From: Blastocatellia bacterium
GTDB lineage: Bacteria > Acidobacteriota > Blastocatellia > HR10
Direction: 5' to 3'
NCBI GenBank assembly: GCA_035573895.1
Contig: DATLZR010000052.1
Coordinates: 1-36,108 of the forward strand
DNA: 36,108 nucleotides
Within the stretch, counting starts at the first letter, position 1, and each line of letters begins with the position of its first letter. A program made the translations under genes and the position numbers. Positions 19,385-29,430 of the stretch are shown here, piece by piece. Under the pieces are notes generated by a model. That model was not told the DNA's origin. It made no database searches and saw nothing but the letters and a program-made list of their open reading frames with translations.

Positions 19385-20290
19385 CTAGGTGTCGGGTTCT
19401 TTGCTCGGTTCTTGAAGGGGTGGTTTATAGCCTTCGATGAGTTGCGCCGTGACGGTTCCGAAGCCGGTGCGGAGTCGCGCGGCCACGGGAACGTGTCGCT
19501 CGTCTTCGGTCACCCACACGACCATCTCGCCCTCTCGCTTGATGAGTCGCCCCTCACCGAACACCTGCGGTTCCAGCCGCAGGGCTTTGATGCGACCGAG
19601 CGGCGTTTCCACTTCTTCCGGCGGAAACACCTTCACCTCCAGATCGAAGGTCTCCCCTTCGTCGCTCAAGGGGAAGACAAACGACGTGTTGGGGACGAGC
19701 GGCTGACTCCGCACGTAATAGGTGGCCGAGACGATGTCCTGAACCCAATCTCGCGTCGGCTTCTCGCCGACTTTCGGCGGTTCATCCGGCCGGGTCAAAT
19801 CCCGCACGACGAAGGTAACGCGTTGATTCTCCCGATCGAAAACGGCCAACTGAAACAGTCTCGTCTTACCCTCGGCGAGATTTTTGCGCGTGCGTACCAC
19901 GCCGAACGTCTCGATATCTACAAACGACTCGAAAAGGTCTTCGACGGTGATGCCGAGCAGGGCCAGCAGGACGCCTTCCGAGCGGGCTTCGGCCCGAATG
20001 TGATAATGCCTGGTCAGCGGTTTCTCCTGGGAGAGATCGAAAGTGAAGGTCAGCTTCCCGACGGTCGCCGAGATAATGAACTTCGAGTAGCGCACCTGAT
20101 AGACGAGTTTCTCTCCGGGAGAAAACGGCAGGGTCTTGGGGATTCTCGCGGTCGCTTCCGACGGCCCCGTTTGCTGGAGACTGCTTGAGGGTCTTCCCGG
20201 GCGGGAACCAACAATCACCAACAGAACGATCAACCCCCAGCCGATGCGGGAGCGCAGCCTGACCGATCCCGAGTGCCGCGCACCACTCAT
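19385..20290 (-). CDS. DUF3108 domain-containing secreted protein
   Basis: 301 residues. An N-terminal signal peptide or anchor (residues ~15-30, GWGLIVLLVIVG) leads to a beta-rich domain with the DUF3108 pattern: FSPGEKLVYQVRYSKFI near the start, RYSKFIISATVGKLTF, then SATYYVRSQPL and TPLGRIKALRLEP, and a closing VWVTEDERHVPVAARL. The family is periplasmic in many Gram-negative bacteria with no established biochemical role; an envelope function is inferred from its neighbours. Its start overlaps the upstream methyltransferase-like stop by 4 nt (ATGA), so the genes are probably coupled. Confidence 0.85.
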   Translation of the reverse strand: MSGARHSGSVRLRSRIGWGLIVLLVIVGSRPGRPSSSLQQTGPSEATARIPKTLPFSPGEKLVYQVRYSKFIISATVGKLTFTFDLSQEKPLTRHYHIRAEARSEGVLLALLGITVEDLFESFVDIETFGVVRTRKNLAEGKTRLFQLAVFDRENQRVTFVVRDLTRPDEPPKVGEKPTRDWVQDIVSATYYVRSQPLVPNTSFVFPLSDEGETFDLEVKVFPPEEVETPLGRIKALRLEPQVFGEGRLIKREGEMVVWVTEDERHVPVAARLRTGFGTVTAQLIEGYKPPLQEPSKEPDT

Positions 20291-20916
20291 AGGGCCTTCA
20301 CCAGCAACAGAGCGCAGACCAGGAGGAACCCGACGAGCGCCCGATATTCCCGGTTTTCCCAGTAGACCGAGAAGGCGAATCGGGGCGGCGCGTCCATTCC
20401 CACAGACGCCCGTCCGGGGGTTCCGACGTCAGAAGCGGAAGCCACTGTCTCCGCAGACGCGCGCGCGCCTCGCCGCAACCGGGGAAGAAAGAGGGGAACC
20501 GCCTGCTCATAACGATCATAAGCCGGCCCGAAGAGGGCCCGGAGATGTTCGCGTTCGGCCACCATCGCCGGATAGTAAAAGACGCCAAAGAAGAGAGCAA
20601 ACCATAGCAGAAGGCCGGGACTCCCGCAAGCAAGGCACAGTCCAACCCCAATAAGCAGTGATCCGAGGTAGAGCGGATTACGAGTGAGGGCGTAAGGACC
20701 CGCTTGAACGAGGACGCGATCTTTCCTGAGATAGCCCGACGCCCATGCCCGAAGGATCAATCCCACCGCGGCCACACTCATGCCCCACATCAACGAGGAG
20801 ATCGTCGGCTGCGCCACACTCAGGCTGATGAGGACAAAGAGGAAGCCCGCCGGGACGCGCGCTCGACGCAATCCTCGAATGAGTTTCCAGCGATGATCGG
20901 TCAGCGAGTCTGCCAT
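20287..20916 (-). CDS. Isoprenylcysteine carboxyl methyltransferase-like membrane protein
   Basis: 209-residue integral membrane protein with hydrophobic segments around 24-38, 42-58, 83-100, 102-120 and 190-207. It carries the ICMT/PEMT C-terminal pattern: GPYALTRNPLYLGSLLIGVG, followed by EREHLRALFGPAYDRYEQAVP, which forms the SAM-binding and active region. Bacterial members usually methylate unknown, probably lipidic, substrates; protein prenylation is not implied. It overlaps the upstream waaC end by 16 nt and the downstream DUF3108 start by 4 nt, so it lies inside an LPS/envelope operon. The substrate is unknown. Confidence 0.87.
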   Translation of the reverse strand: MADSLTDHRWKLIRGLRRARVPAGFLFVLISLSVAQPTISSLMWGMSVAAVGLILRAWASGYLRKDRVLVQAGPYALTRNPLYLGSLLIGVGLCLACGSPGLLLWFALFFGVFYYPAMVAEREHLRALFGPAYDRYEQAVPLFLPRLRRGARASAETVASASDVGTPGRASVGMDAPPRFAFSVYWENREYRALVGFLLVCALLLVKAL

Positions 20917-21986
20917 CGCAGCTCCGTGCCGGAGGCAGTGAGTGCCAGCCTCCGCTCGATGGCCTGTTTCACCGATTCGACGGGAATTTGCAGCATGGAG
21001 GTGGGGTCGGCACGGCGGCTGTAATAGCGATAGCCCTGGTCGAGCGACTGCTCAACCACCTCGTCCCGAGGGTCAAAGGGCCCGTTGCGCCGCGCCGACG
21101 TTGGACCGTAAAGAGCCACAAGCGGCGTTGCCCGTGCTGCCGCCAGATGAAGCGGTCCGGTATCTCCGCCGAGGAACAATCGCGCGCGGTCGCAAAGCGC
21201 CGCCAGTTGCTTGAGCGAACAGGGCAGAACGAGCGGACGTGCCCGCCGACACCCACGGACGATTTCTGCAGCCAGGTTCTCTTCTGCCGGGCCGATCGGG
21301 ATCACGCTCGCCAGCCCGTAGGCTTCATGGAGGAAATCGGCGATCTCGGCGAAACATATCGGAGGCCACCGCTTGGCCGCCCATCCGCCTCCGGGAGCGA
21401 GCACCACAAACTCGCGGATTCCCACCGCGCGCAAGCTGTCCTGGACGAACTCCCGATCTCGCTCGGAAATGAAGAGAGGGAACTCATAGCCCGAACCCGC
21501 GCCCGCGTCTCCCACCGATGCTCCCTGGCCGAAGGCCGAGCGAACGAGTTGAAGGTGCTGATCAATCACATGCTCGGACGACAACACCGGCACCTGCTCG
21601 GTGAGAAAGAACCGGCTGGCCGGTTCTTTCAGGGCTGCCGTCTCCCGCCCGATGCGCCGGGGTGCGCCCGAAAGAGCGGCGATGACGCCCGACTTGATCA
21701 ATCCCTGGAAATCGAAGGCGAGATCGAAAGACTGGCGGCGGAGATCGCTCCCCATTGCGCGAATTTCTCGCCAGGTGGCGGGGCTTCCGAGAGCCCGTCG
21801 CCACCGCCGCGTATCCACCGTGATGAGCCGATCCAGGACGGGGCTTCCCTCAAGCAGCTCGGCAAACGGACGTTCAACGATCCATGCGATCTCGGCCTCG
21901 GGACGCGCGCGCCGCACCCAGGCCACCGCCGGAAGCGTGTGAATGATGTCACCGAGCGAACTGAGCTTGACGATGAGAATCTTCAC
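20901..21986 (-). CDS. waaC: Lipopolysaccharide heptosyltransferase I-like (GT9)
   Basis: Family 9 glycosyltransferase, 361 residues, adding L-glycero-D-manno-heptose from ADP-heptose to the Kdo-lipid A core at the inner membrane. The N-terminus [20 protein letters not shown] is the characteristic WaaC start (GTG start codon at 21986). The C-terminal domain has the nucleotide-sugar site [14 protein letters not shown] and LVALYGPTS. The start overlaps the hldE-C stop as GTGA. WaaC rather than WaaF is suggested by the [11 protein letters not shown] motif and by the second GT9 gene nearby, which looks like WaaF. The exact acceptor is inferred. Confidence 0.88.
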   Translation of the reverse strand: MKILIVKLSSLGDIIHTLPAVAWVRRARPEAEIAWIVERPFAELLEGSPVLDRLITVDTRRWRRALGSPATWREIRAMGSDLRRQSFDLAFDFQGLIKSGVIAALSGAPRRIGRETAALKEPASRFFLTEQVPVLSSEHVIDQHLQLVRSAFGQGASVGDAGAGSGYEFPLFISERDREFVQDSLRAVGIREFVVLAPGGGWAAKRWPPICFAEIADFLHEAYGLASVIPIGPAEENLAAEIVRGCRRARPLVLPCSLKQLAALCDRARLFLGGDTGPLHLAAARATPLVALYGPTSARRNGPFDPRDEVVEQSLDQGYRYYSRRADPTSMLQIPVESVKQAIERRLALTASGTELRWQTR

Positions 21987-22498
21987 CGTTGATCTCCCGA
22001 AGCGGACGTATCAGACGACGAGAACCGCTCCACGATCCGCCGCACCAGCTCCTTGCTCGAATGCTTTTTCTCATCACCGACGATGGCGACCGCACCTCCA
22101 TAGGAGCGAACGACCTCGCGTTCGGGAACGGAATCTTCGGTATAGTCGGTCCCTTTGGCGTGAACATCCGGCCGAAGGGCGTGCAGGAGGGCATCGGCCG
22201 TGGGCTCGTCGAAGATGGTGACGAAATCAACGCAGGCGAAGGCCGCGATGATCTCCGCTCGTTCCGCGGCCGAGAGGATCGGTCGGCCCGGCCCCTTGAG
22301 CGCCCGGACCGAGGCATCCGAATTAATCCCCACCACGAGGAGGTCGCCGAGCGCCCGCGCCGCCTGAAGGTATCGCACATGGCCGACGTGAATGAGATCG
22401 AAGCAGCCGTTGGCCAGCACGATTCGTTTGCCCTCGGCCCGCGCCTGAGCCACACGAGCCACCAGTTCATCGCGCGGGAGAATTTTTTCCCTTCCCAT
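21983..22498 (-). CDS. hldE-C: D-glycero-beta-D-manno-heptose 1-phosphate adenylyltransferase (RfaE domain II)
   Basis: 171-residue cytidylyltransferase-like nucleotidyltransferase that transfers AMP to heptose-1-phosphate. It shows the HxGH signature in [13 protein letters not shown], then [17 protein letters not shown] and the family strand [12 protein letters not shown]. In enterobacteria this domain is fused to the kinase as HldE; here it is a separate gene, overlapping the kinase gene by 32 nt at its start and the waaC start by 4 nt. It acts immediately after GmhB. A later in-frame start would reduce the long overlap, but the first Met gives the usual length. Confidence 0.92.
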   Translation of the reverse strand: MGREKILPRDELVARVAQARAEGKRIVLANGCFDLIHVGHVRYLQAARALGDLLVVGINSDASVRALKGPGRPILSAAERAEIIAAFACVDFVTIFDEPTADALLHALRPDVHAKGTDYTEDSVPEREVVRSYGGAVAIVGDEKKHSSKELVRRIVERFSSSDTSASGDQR

Positions 22499-23525
22499 TG
22501 CGGAAACTTCCTCCTGCTGTTGCGAAGGCTACCGATGCCGCCAGCTCCTGCGGGCTGGCCGTGGCCGTGCCCCGCTTCATGACGACGATGCCACCGGCGT
22601 GATTGGCCAGGTGAGCGGCCTCCAGAAAGGTTGCTCCCGCCGCCAGCGCCAACGTATAGGTGGCAATGACCGTATCTCCGGCGCCCGTCACATCCACCGG
22701 CTCATCGCTTCCGACAACCGACAGATGCACAGCCGACCGCCCATTCTCGAAAAGCGACATGCCGTCTTTCCCGCGCGTGATGAGCAGAGCCCGAAGGCCC
22801 AACTTCCGGCGCAGGTCTCGTCCCACCCGTTCGAGTGTCGCCAGATCATCAATGTGGTGACCGTAGAGCGCTTCCACTTCCGATTGATTGGGAGTGGCCG
22901 ATGTGAACCCCTTCAGTTCCGCCAGGCGATAGCGCGAATCAACCGTGACGAGCAATCCTCGCCGATGGGCCAGCTCCCTCACCGCATCTGCCACCGCCGG
23001 AGAGACGACGCCGTAGTTGTAATCGGAGAGGATCACCGCCTGAGCGTGCCGCGACGCCCGACGAAGCTGCGCGATGAGGTCCCGCGTGAGCGTGTCAGCG
23101 ATGCGCTGGTCCGGCTCGTGATCAATGCGGATGACCTGCTGCCGCGTCGAATGGACCGAACCGGCGAGAATGCGCGTTTTCGTCGGCGTGCGATAACCGC
23201 TCACCGGGAGAATTCCCGAGGTGTCCACACCCCGACGCCGAAGGGCCTGGACGAGCTGCCGACCCGCCGCATCCCGCCCCACCACGCCGACGACCGCCAC
23301 CCGAGCCCCCAACGCCGCCAGATTGGCCGCCGCATTCCCGCATCCTCCCGGATGCAACTCCTTCCGCTCAAACCGCAGGATCATGACTGGCGCCTCCCGC
23401 GAAATGCGAGAGATCTCCCCGTAGATGAACTCATCCGCGATCACATCACCGACGACGACGATCCGTCGGTCGGAGAACGCGCGGATGAGGTCGAGTAATC
23501 GGTTGCGATCAGGCGCGGCCACCAT
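22467..23525 (-). CDS. hldA: D-glycero-beta-D-manno-heptose-7-phosphate kinase (RfaE domain I, PfkB family)
   Basis: 352-residue ribokinase-like sugar kinase that phosphorylates heptose-7-phosphate at C1. It has [17 protein letters not shown] at the N-terminus, the sugar-binding [26 protein letters not shown] mid-protein, and the catalytic PfkB signature [11 protein letters not shown] with its conserved Asp. The closing [12 protein letters not shown] is typical of HldE-N/HldA. The open frame continues upstream to 23624 through gmhB; ATG 23525 was chosen because the family homology begins right after it. This leaves a 17-nt overlap with gmhB and no obvious ribosome binding site, suggesting coupling. 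Confidence 0.92.
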   Translation of the reverse strand: MVAAPDRNRLLDLIRAFSDRRIVVVGDVIADEFIYGEISRISREAPVMILRFERKELHPGGCGNAAANLAALGARVAVVGVVGRDAAGRQLVQALRRRGVDTSGILPVSGYRTPTKTRILAGSVHSTRQQVIRIDHEPDQRIADTLTRDLIAQLRRASRHAQAVILSDYNYGVVSPAVADAVRELAHRRGLLVTVDSRYRLAELKGFTSATPNQSEVEALYGHHIDDLATLERVGRDLRRKLGLRALLITRGKDGMSLFENGRSAVHLSVVGSDEPVDVTGAGDTVIATYTLALAAGATFLEAAHLANHAGGIVVMKRGTATASPQELAASVAFATAGGSFRNGKGKNSPAR

Positions 23526-24090
23526 GACGGAGAATCCAGTGAACGGCTTCCAGAAGCGTCGGCGCAACATGATCGGGCGGTCGCGGCCAGAGATGGCGCC
23601 CGGCTTCGTATTCCGCTCGGCCATAGCCGGTCAGCACGAGGATGGCCCGAGCGCCGACGGCGTGAGCCAGCTCCACATCCGTGTACTTATCCCCCACAAA
23701 ATAGGACTGCGTCAGATCAAGCGCGAACTCCCGCTCGGCCCATTCGACCATTCCCGGCAGAGGCTTGCGACAGCGACACTGCTGCCGATAGGCCGCAACG
23801 GTGGCTTCGGGATGATGCGGGCAGTAATAAATGGCATCGAGTCGTGCTCCCCGCGCCTGCAAGTCCCGACGGAGCTGATCGTGAATCGCCGCAATGTCCG
23901 CTTCCGTGAGGTATCCTCGCGCAATCCCCGATTGATTGGTGAGCACGATGGCGCGAAACCCCGCCTCGTTAATCAAGCGCACCGCTTCCGCCGCCCAGGG
24001 AAAAAGACGCAAGCTCCCCACATCGGTGACGAATCCGACTTCTTCGTTGAGCGTCCCATCTCGATCTAAAAAGACGGCGCGTTCAGCCAT
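23509..24090 (-). CDS. gmhB: D-glycero-beta-D-manno-heptose-1,7-bisphosphate 7-phosphatase
   Basis: 193-residue HAD-superfamily phosphatase that removes the C7 phosphate between HldA and HldE-C. It starts MAERAVFLDRDGTLNEE with the catalytic Asp9/Asp11 pair. Motif II lies in LTNQSGIARG. The GmhB zinc loop has CPHHPE and QQCRCRKPLPGM, and the closing acidic motif is FVGDKYTDVE. ATG 24090 has AGGAG 6 nt upstream; the longer frame to 24165 is not needed. It overlaps the waaF stop by 8 nt. Confidence 0.94.
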   Translation of the reverse strand: MAERAVFLDRDGTLNEEVGFVTDVGSLRLFPWAAEAVRLINEAGFRAIVLTNQSGIARGYLTEADIAAIHDQLRRDLQARGARLDAIYYCPHHPEATVAAYRQQCRCRKPLPGMVEWAEREFALDLTQSYFVGDKYTDVELAHAVGARAILVLTGYGRAEYEAGRHLWPRPPDHVAPTLLEAVHWILRHGGRA

Positions 24091-25165
24091 GAGCTTCTCC
24101 TTGTGCGAAAATGCCGGTGCGGGCGCGGTCGAGAATCTCGGTGGCCGGTGCGAGGACATCGTCAACCTGGACCCGCGTCATGCAGCGATGATCAATCGGA
24201 CACTCCCGCAACATGCAGGGGGAGCATTCGACGGGATGCTTGACGACATACGCGTGATCCGAGAAGGGGCGGGTGGCGAAATCCTCCGTCGGGCCGAAGA
24301 TCACCACCGTGGGGACACCGACGGCAGCGCCGACATGAGCTGCGCCCGTATCATTGGAGATGAGAAGGTGTGCACAACTGAGCAGTGCCAGCAGATCGGC
24401 CACCGTTGTCTGCCCGGTCAGCACGAGCGGCTCTTGCCTCATCTGCTGGCGGACGCGCTCAGCTACCGCCCGCTCGGCTGCCGTCCCGATGAGGATGACG
24501 GCCGTATCGCCCCGTTCGAGCAAGGCATCGGCGACGGCGGCGAATCGCTCCGGCAGCCACTGTTTGGCACGACTGTTGATGGCTCCGGGGTTGAGAACGA
24601 CGAGCTTCTTGCGCAGATCCAGACCGGCTTCGGCCAGCCGCTTCTTCATCTCCTCCTGACGAGGAACGGGCACCGTCAGACGAAGATCCGAAGGTGACAT
24701 CATCGGGCGAGCATCTGCCGACAGCATCCGGGCCGCCTCCGCTACCAGGTGGAGGTAGCGATGCACCTCGTGCTGCCGCAAGAGCGTCGGCGCGAGAGCA
24801 ATCGGATGCGTCAGCAGGAAGCGACGCCCGTGCGTGGCATAGCCGATCCTCACGGGAATTCCCGCCACGGCGGTGAGAACTGCCGCACTGAAGGCATGAG
24901 GGAAAAGGATGGCAGCATTGTACCGGCGTGACCGCAGCTCCCACCCCACCCGAAGAAAGTCGGTCATCGAGCGAAGCGGTCGAACCAGCACATCATCCAC
25001 GCACTCCAGCTCGCGGAACACATCGGCGACCGATGGTCGCACGAGCAATGTCAGATGGGCCCGGGGAAAACACCGACGCAGATGCCGCAGGGCCGGGATC
25101 GTCATGATCGAATCCCCCAGCCAGTTCACGCCCCGCACGAGGATTTTTGTGTTCGCATCCGCCAT
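24083..25165 (-). CDS. waaF: Lipopolysaccharide heptosyltransferase II-like (GT9)
   Basis: 360-residue family 9 glycosyltransferase that would add the second heptose of the LPS inner core. It has ILVRGVNWLGDSIMTIPALR at the N-terminus, the WaaF-type variant of the first nucleotide-binding loop. LVVLNPGAINSRAKQW follows mid-protein, then LLISNDTGAAHVGAAVG, VVIFGPTEDFATRPF and a C-terminal Cys-rich CSPCMLRECPIDHRCM typical of WaaF. ATG 25165 is preferred over the 26-codon extension to 25243, which has no family character. First of the tightly packed heptose genes; 93 nt separate it from the Cys-rich gene upstream. Confidence 0.9.
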   Translation of the reverse strand: MADANTKILVRGVNWLGDSIMTIPALRHLRRCFPRAHLTLLVRPSVADVFRELECVDDVLVRPLRSMTDFLRVGWELRSRRYNAAILFPHAFSAAVLTAVAGIPVRIGYATHGRRFLLTHPIALAPTLLRQHEVHRYLHLVAEAARMLSADARPMMSPSDLRLTVPVPRQEEMKKRLAEAGLDLRKKLVVLNPGAINSRAKQWLPERFAAVADALLERGDTAVILIGTAAERAVAERVRQQMRQEPLVLTGQTTVADLLALLSCAHLLISNDTGAAHVGAAVGVPTVVIFGPTEDFATRPFSDHAYVVKHPVECSPCMLRECPIDHRCMTRVQVDDVLAPATEILDRARTGIFAQGEAHG

Positions 25166-25258
25166 GACAGATCGCCATCCAGCGTCGTTGACGGAAGCTC
25201 CCGGCATCTCGCGCCCTCCTGCCGACCGGGAAACTGCTCGCACGCGTCATCCGTACCA

Positions 25259-25891
25259 TCACTCCGGCACAACGATCAGCCGCGACTCCTCCTGAGGATA
25301 CGGCTGATAGAGCGAGGCCACTCGAATATACGCCTGCGCATCCTCCTTCTTTTGCAGAGCAGACGCGAGGATTTTCACAACGGCTAGACTCTGGATGATC
25401 GCCTCCGTGGACACTCGTCCTCCCGCATCCGTCACCACCTTCTTGAGATCGTCGAGCAGCCCCAGAATCTTTTCGACGACACGTTGAACCCGGGGGGACT
25501 CGGAGGTGTGCTGATAAATGATGCCGCGCTGAAGCGTCTCATAAGTTTGCAGGGCGAGACTCAGTGCCGCGAGGACTTCCGAATCGGTGAGATCGGGATG
25601 GTGCTCACGACGCACCTGGACAATCGCGTGCTCGATGGTGTGCAGCAGAGGAGTCAGGGACTTGACATCCTCGATCCAGTCATCATGATCCGCCGCGATC
25701 AGAGCATTCACGAGAGCTTCCATCAGGCGCTTCCCCGTCGTCTCACGAGCATCTCGTAGATAGGGACACGCTTCGACACAGGCAATCGTCATCATGCGGT
25801 GGGTGGCACAGCACACCGAACAAATCTGCGCCCGCAGAGGTGGACAAAAGCGCTTGCCTTCTCGCTGTTGGCACTGGATGCATCGGGCCAT
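25259..25891 (-). CDS. Cys-rich N-terminus, helical protein of unknown function
   Basis: 210 residues, function not recognised. Residues ~4-45 hold a compact Cys cluster (CIQCQQ, FCPP, ICSVCCATHR, CVEACPYL), a likely metal-binding module, probably zinc. The remainder (~50-200) is predicted mostly helical and charged, with heptad-like segments such as VVEKILGLLDDLKKVV. No signal peptide, so it is probably cytoplasmic. ATG 25891 has AAGGAG about 9 nt upstream. It sits 59 nt after dnaJ and 93 nt before waaF in the same direction, so it may be co-transcribed with either. A link to chaperone or LPS function is not shown by the sequence. Confidence 0.8.
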   Translation of the reverse strand: MARCIQCQQREGKRFCPPLRAQICSVCCATHRMMTIACVEACPYLRDARETTGKRLMEALVNALIAADHDDWIEDVKSLTPLLHTIEHAIVQVRREHHPDLTDSEVLAALSLALQTYETLQRGIIYQHTSESPRVQRVVEKILGLLDDLKKVVTDAGGRVSTEAIIQSLAVVKILASALQKKEDAQAYIRVASLYQPYPQEESRLIVVPE

Positions 25892-25950
25892 CGGTGAGAC
25901 TCCTTATCCGGCAACAAGCCGTCGCTCCGCCTGCCATACGGCGAGCGGGT

Positions 25951-27234
<1,284 letters not shown>

Positions 27235-29100
27235 TCAACGGCACGAGGGATTGAAGCCCGTGAGTCGAAGCACGAAGGCGCGCTCGCCGAGCGCAGCTTG
27301 TTTCTCGATCTCCATCGTCACCCAGAGCGCGGGATTTAACTCGGGTTCCCTGACTGTCGGCATCGAGGCTCGAATCCCGCCGCCGGCAAACTGAATGTCC
27401 GTCGCCTCCAGCAGTCCCACGCCGAGGATCAGGACCTGCCCGCGAGACCCGGGAGCCGCTTCATCACCAAGAGAGGGCAGAAGCTGTCCCGCCGATGCAG
27501 TTCGGTCACCCCTGAGGGGAATGCTCCGCACAATGTCGGCCAGTCGCCTCCGCAGGCGATCCTCTCGATCTTTCCCCGTCAAGGGGAGCAGTTCATCACG
27601 CCCCCGTCGCACAACCGACCGGCCGCGCACGGCGACCAGGGCCGATGGGGAAGCCGGCCCCGTTTCCGTGCTGAGCAGGAGAATCTGCGGCGGAGAGACG
27701 GTGAAGACCGTCGTCCCGCTCCCGACGCGCGACCGGGGCGTGGTCACCGAAAATGTGCGCGATCCCAAAACGGCAGTAGCGGCAACCGTGAGCTGAATCG
27801 GAGCCGGCTCGTTGAGAATGAACGGCCCATCATTACGGACGATGACGCGGGCATCAATGCCGCCGGGATCATCAAATGTCACCGCCGTCAGATCACGAAC
27901 GCCGACCCCTCCAACGAAGGCCATGCCGCAGGCGCCGGGCGATGCCTGACTGAGGTTGTGGCCGTCGGCGATGAAATCAATCCTCGGCGGCGTCACGGTC
28001 AAGCTCACGTTAGTGTCCGCGCTCCGAACGACTCCGGGAGGGCGGGGAATGATCAGGGAAAACGGATGCTCGCCAAGCGGTGCGGAGGAATCAATCGAAA
28101 GCTGCACCGGGATCAGCGGATTGAGCTTCTCCTGTTCTTCTGCCGGGATCGGCTCGATTGTTGCTGTTATGCCCGAGACGGCAAACTGCATCGCCGTCGC
28201 ACCGCCCAACCCCGTGCCCATGACGAAGACGCGCCCTGACGTTCCCGGTGCGCCTTCGCCGCTCGGACTGAAATCACGACCGCCGAGAAAGTTATTCCCC
28301 TCCAGGAGAGCATCAATCCGAGGAGGCACGATCGTGAAAGCCACATCACGGGTGGTGACCTCGCCGCGCGCGGTGCGCAAAGTCACGCTGCGCGGTCCCG
28401 GCGCAGCATCGGAACTGATGCGCAGAGTCAGCGAGAGAGTCGGGTTGAGCGCTCTCGCGCCCTCGCTCGCCGGAGGCGGATCCACGGTGGCAGTCACGCC
28501 GCTGCCGCTCAAGCGGGCTTCCACCACCTCGTCCAGACCGATGCCGCAGACATCCACGCGACCGGACGATCCCGGTGCTCCTTCAGGATCGCCGAAATCA
28601 ATGATCTCGGGCGGTTGAACAATGAAGACCACTTCGCCGCTCGTGATCGCTCCATCCGGCGTGATGAGGGTAAACCGCCGAGGACCCCAAGAAGCTCGCT
28701 CGGCGATCGTAATCTTCACCAGAAGCGACGGATTCAACCCATCCGAGCCGAGGACGCCGACGATCTCTCCCCTGACGTCCTCGTCCTCAAAGCGAATGGC
28801 CGTCGCGCCCGCCAGACCGATGCCGAAAATCTGGACGAGTCCCCGGGCGCCGGGTCGGCCACGACCGTTTCCATCACCCGGCGCGCGCGAGCAGTCGGTG
28901 GTGCTGCCGTCCCGAATCTCGGTGACCCGCGGCGGCACAATCCGGAGCACAACCGTTCCGCTGGAGATCACCGAATCGGCCGCCAGCGCGATCGGATGAA
29001 TCGCCAAAGAGAGCATTACCCCGAGGTGCATCCCTGCTGTCGCTGTGAATCGAATCGGCTTCTTTCGCCGTGTGCCTGTAGCCGTGCCCGTGGGATTCAT
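27235..29100 (-). CDS. Secreted protein with five ~100-residue IPT/TIG-like repeats
   Basis: 621 residues. A basic N-terminus (RRKK) and hydrophobic stretch ending in ALA at ~41 form a signal peptide. Five repeats follow, each marked by a PPxI/V start at about residues 56, 163, 259, 371 and 470. Inside each unit come a Gly-rich APGSSGRV-type turn, a GTGLGGATAM-type strand, an LNP segment and an ALGxRxF close. The pattern resembles bacterial IPT/TIG immunoglobulin-like folds. The fifth unit contains a charged insert (~490-545, DREDRLRRRLADIV). No sorting signal, anchor or enzyme domain is visible. AGGAG lies 8 nt before ATG 29100. Function unknown; surface adhesion or scaffolding is a guess. 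Confidence 0.83.
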   Translation of the reverse strand: MNPTGTATGTRRKKPIRFTATAGMHLGVMLSLAIHPIALAADSVISSGTVVLRIVPPRVTEIRDGSTTDCSRAPGDGNGRGRPGARGLVQIFGIGLAGATAIRFEDEDVRGEIVGVLGSDGLNPSLLVKITIAERASWGPRRFTLITPDGAITSGEVVFIVQPPEIIDFGDPEGAPGSSGRVDVCGIGLDEVVEARLSGSGVTATVDPPPASEGARALNPTLSLTLRISSDAAPGPRSVTLRTARGEVTTRDVAFTIVPPRIDALLEGNNFLGGRDFSPSGEGAPGTSGRVFVMGTGLGGATAMQFAVSGITATIEPIPAEEQEKLNPLIPVQLSIDSSAPLGEHPFSLIIPRPPGVVRSADTNVSLTVTPPRIDFIADGHNLSQASPGACGMAFVGGVGVRDLTAVTFDDPGGIDARVIVRNDGPFILNEPAPIQLTVAATAVLGSRTFSVTTPRSRVGSGTTVFTVSPPQILLLSTETGPASPSALVAVRGRSVVRRGRDELLPLTGKDREDRLRRRLADIVRSIPLRGDRTASAGQLLPSLGDEAAPGSRGQVLILGVGLLEATDIQFAGGGIRASMPTVREPELNPALWVTMEIEKQAALGERAFVLRLTGFNPSCR

Positions 29101-29145
29101 CGCACGTTCTCCTGTTGTGGCGAGCCAGAGCTTCAACGGGGTGCT

Positions 29146-29174
29146 ACTCTACACCGAGCAACTGGCGAGGTCAA
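29146..29174 (-). promoter_or_regulatory. Sigma70-type promoter for the TIG-repeat gene
   Basis: On the minus strand: -35 TTGACC (29174-29169, 5/6 match), exactly 17 nt spacer, -10 TAGAGT (29151-29146, 4/6). The predicted start near 29139 gives a ~39-nt leader containing the AGGAG site of the downstream gene. The best promoter match noted in the window. Confidence 0.5.
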
Positions 29175-29271
29175 CAGAAAAGTCCGGCAGGGGCCGATCT
29201 CCCCAAAGTCTCCCGCGTGCTGCCCTGCTCGTTCTTTCCGCCCGTGAGAAATCAAGCATCCCGCCCTACAG

Positions 29272-29333
29272 GGAGCGCGGACTTTCCAGTCTGTGAACGT
29301 CCCGCCCGTCTGCCCGTGAGAAAGCCAGCAGGG
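29272..29333. repeat. Degraded third copy of the palindromic element upstream of ctpA
   Basis: The left arm GGAGCGCGGACTTTCCAGTC at 29272-29291 and the adjoining CTGTG match the second copy near 31833 at 18 of 24 positions. The right part contains GAAAGCCAGC, matching GAAAGCCTGC of that copy. The middle is longer (~62 nt overall). It shares no coding signal with ctpA. Confidence 0.5.
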
Positions 29334-29430
29334 AAAAACACAATTCCGCCTCTGTGGACGGAGGATGGGCGGAGCGTGCGCTGGTTTCTCAAGGGGGGAT
29401 CGCTGTGGTATATTTCCAGCGGTTGCGACG

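Larger units (their letters stand above)
29101..29430. other. Divergent intergenic region with promoters and degenerate repeat
   Basis: 330 nt between the TIG-repeat gene (-) and ctpA (+), with no gene seen. It holds a good minus-strand promoter (29146-29174), a probable plus-strand -10 box TATATT (29409-29414), a direct 12-nt repeat GCCCGTGAGAAA (29240-29251 and 29312-29323, 72 nt apart), and a degraded copy of the 54-nt palindromic element at 29272-29333. Confidence 0.6.
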
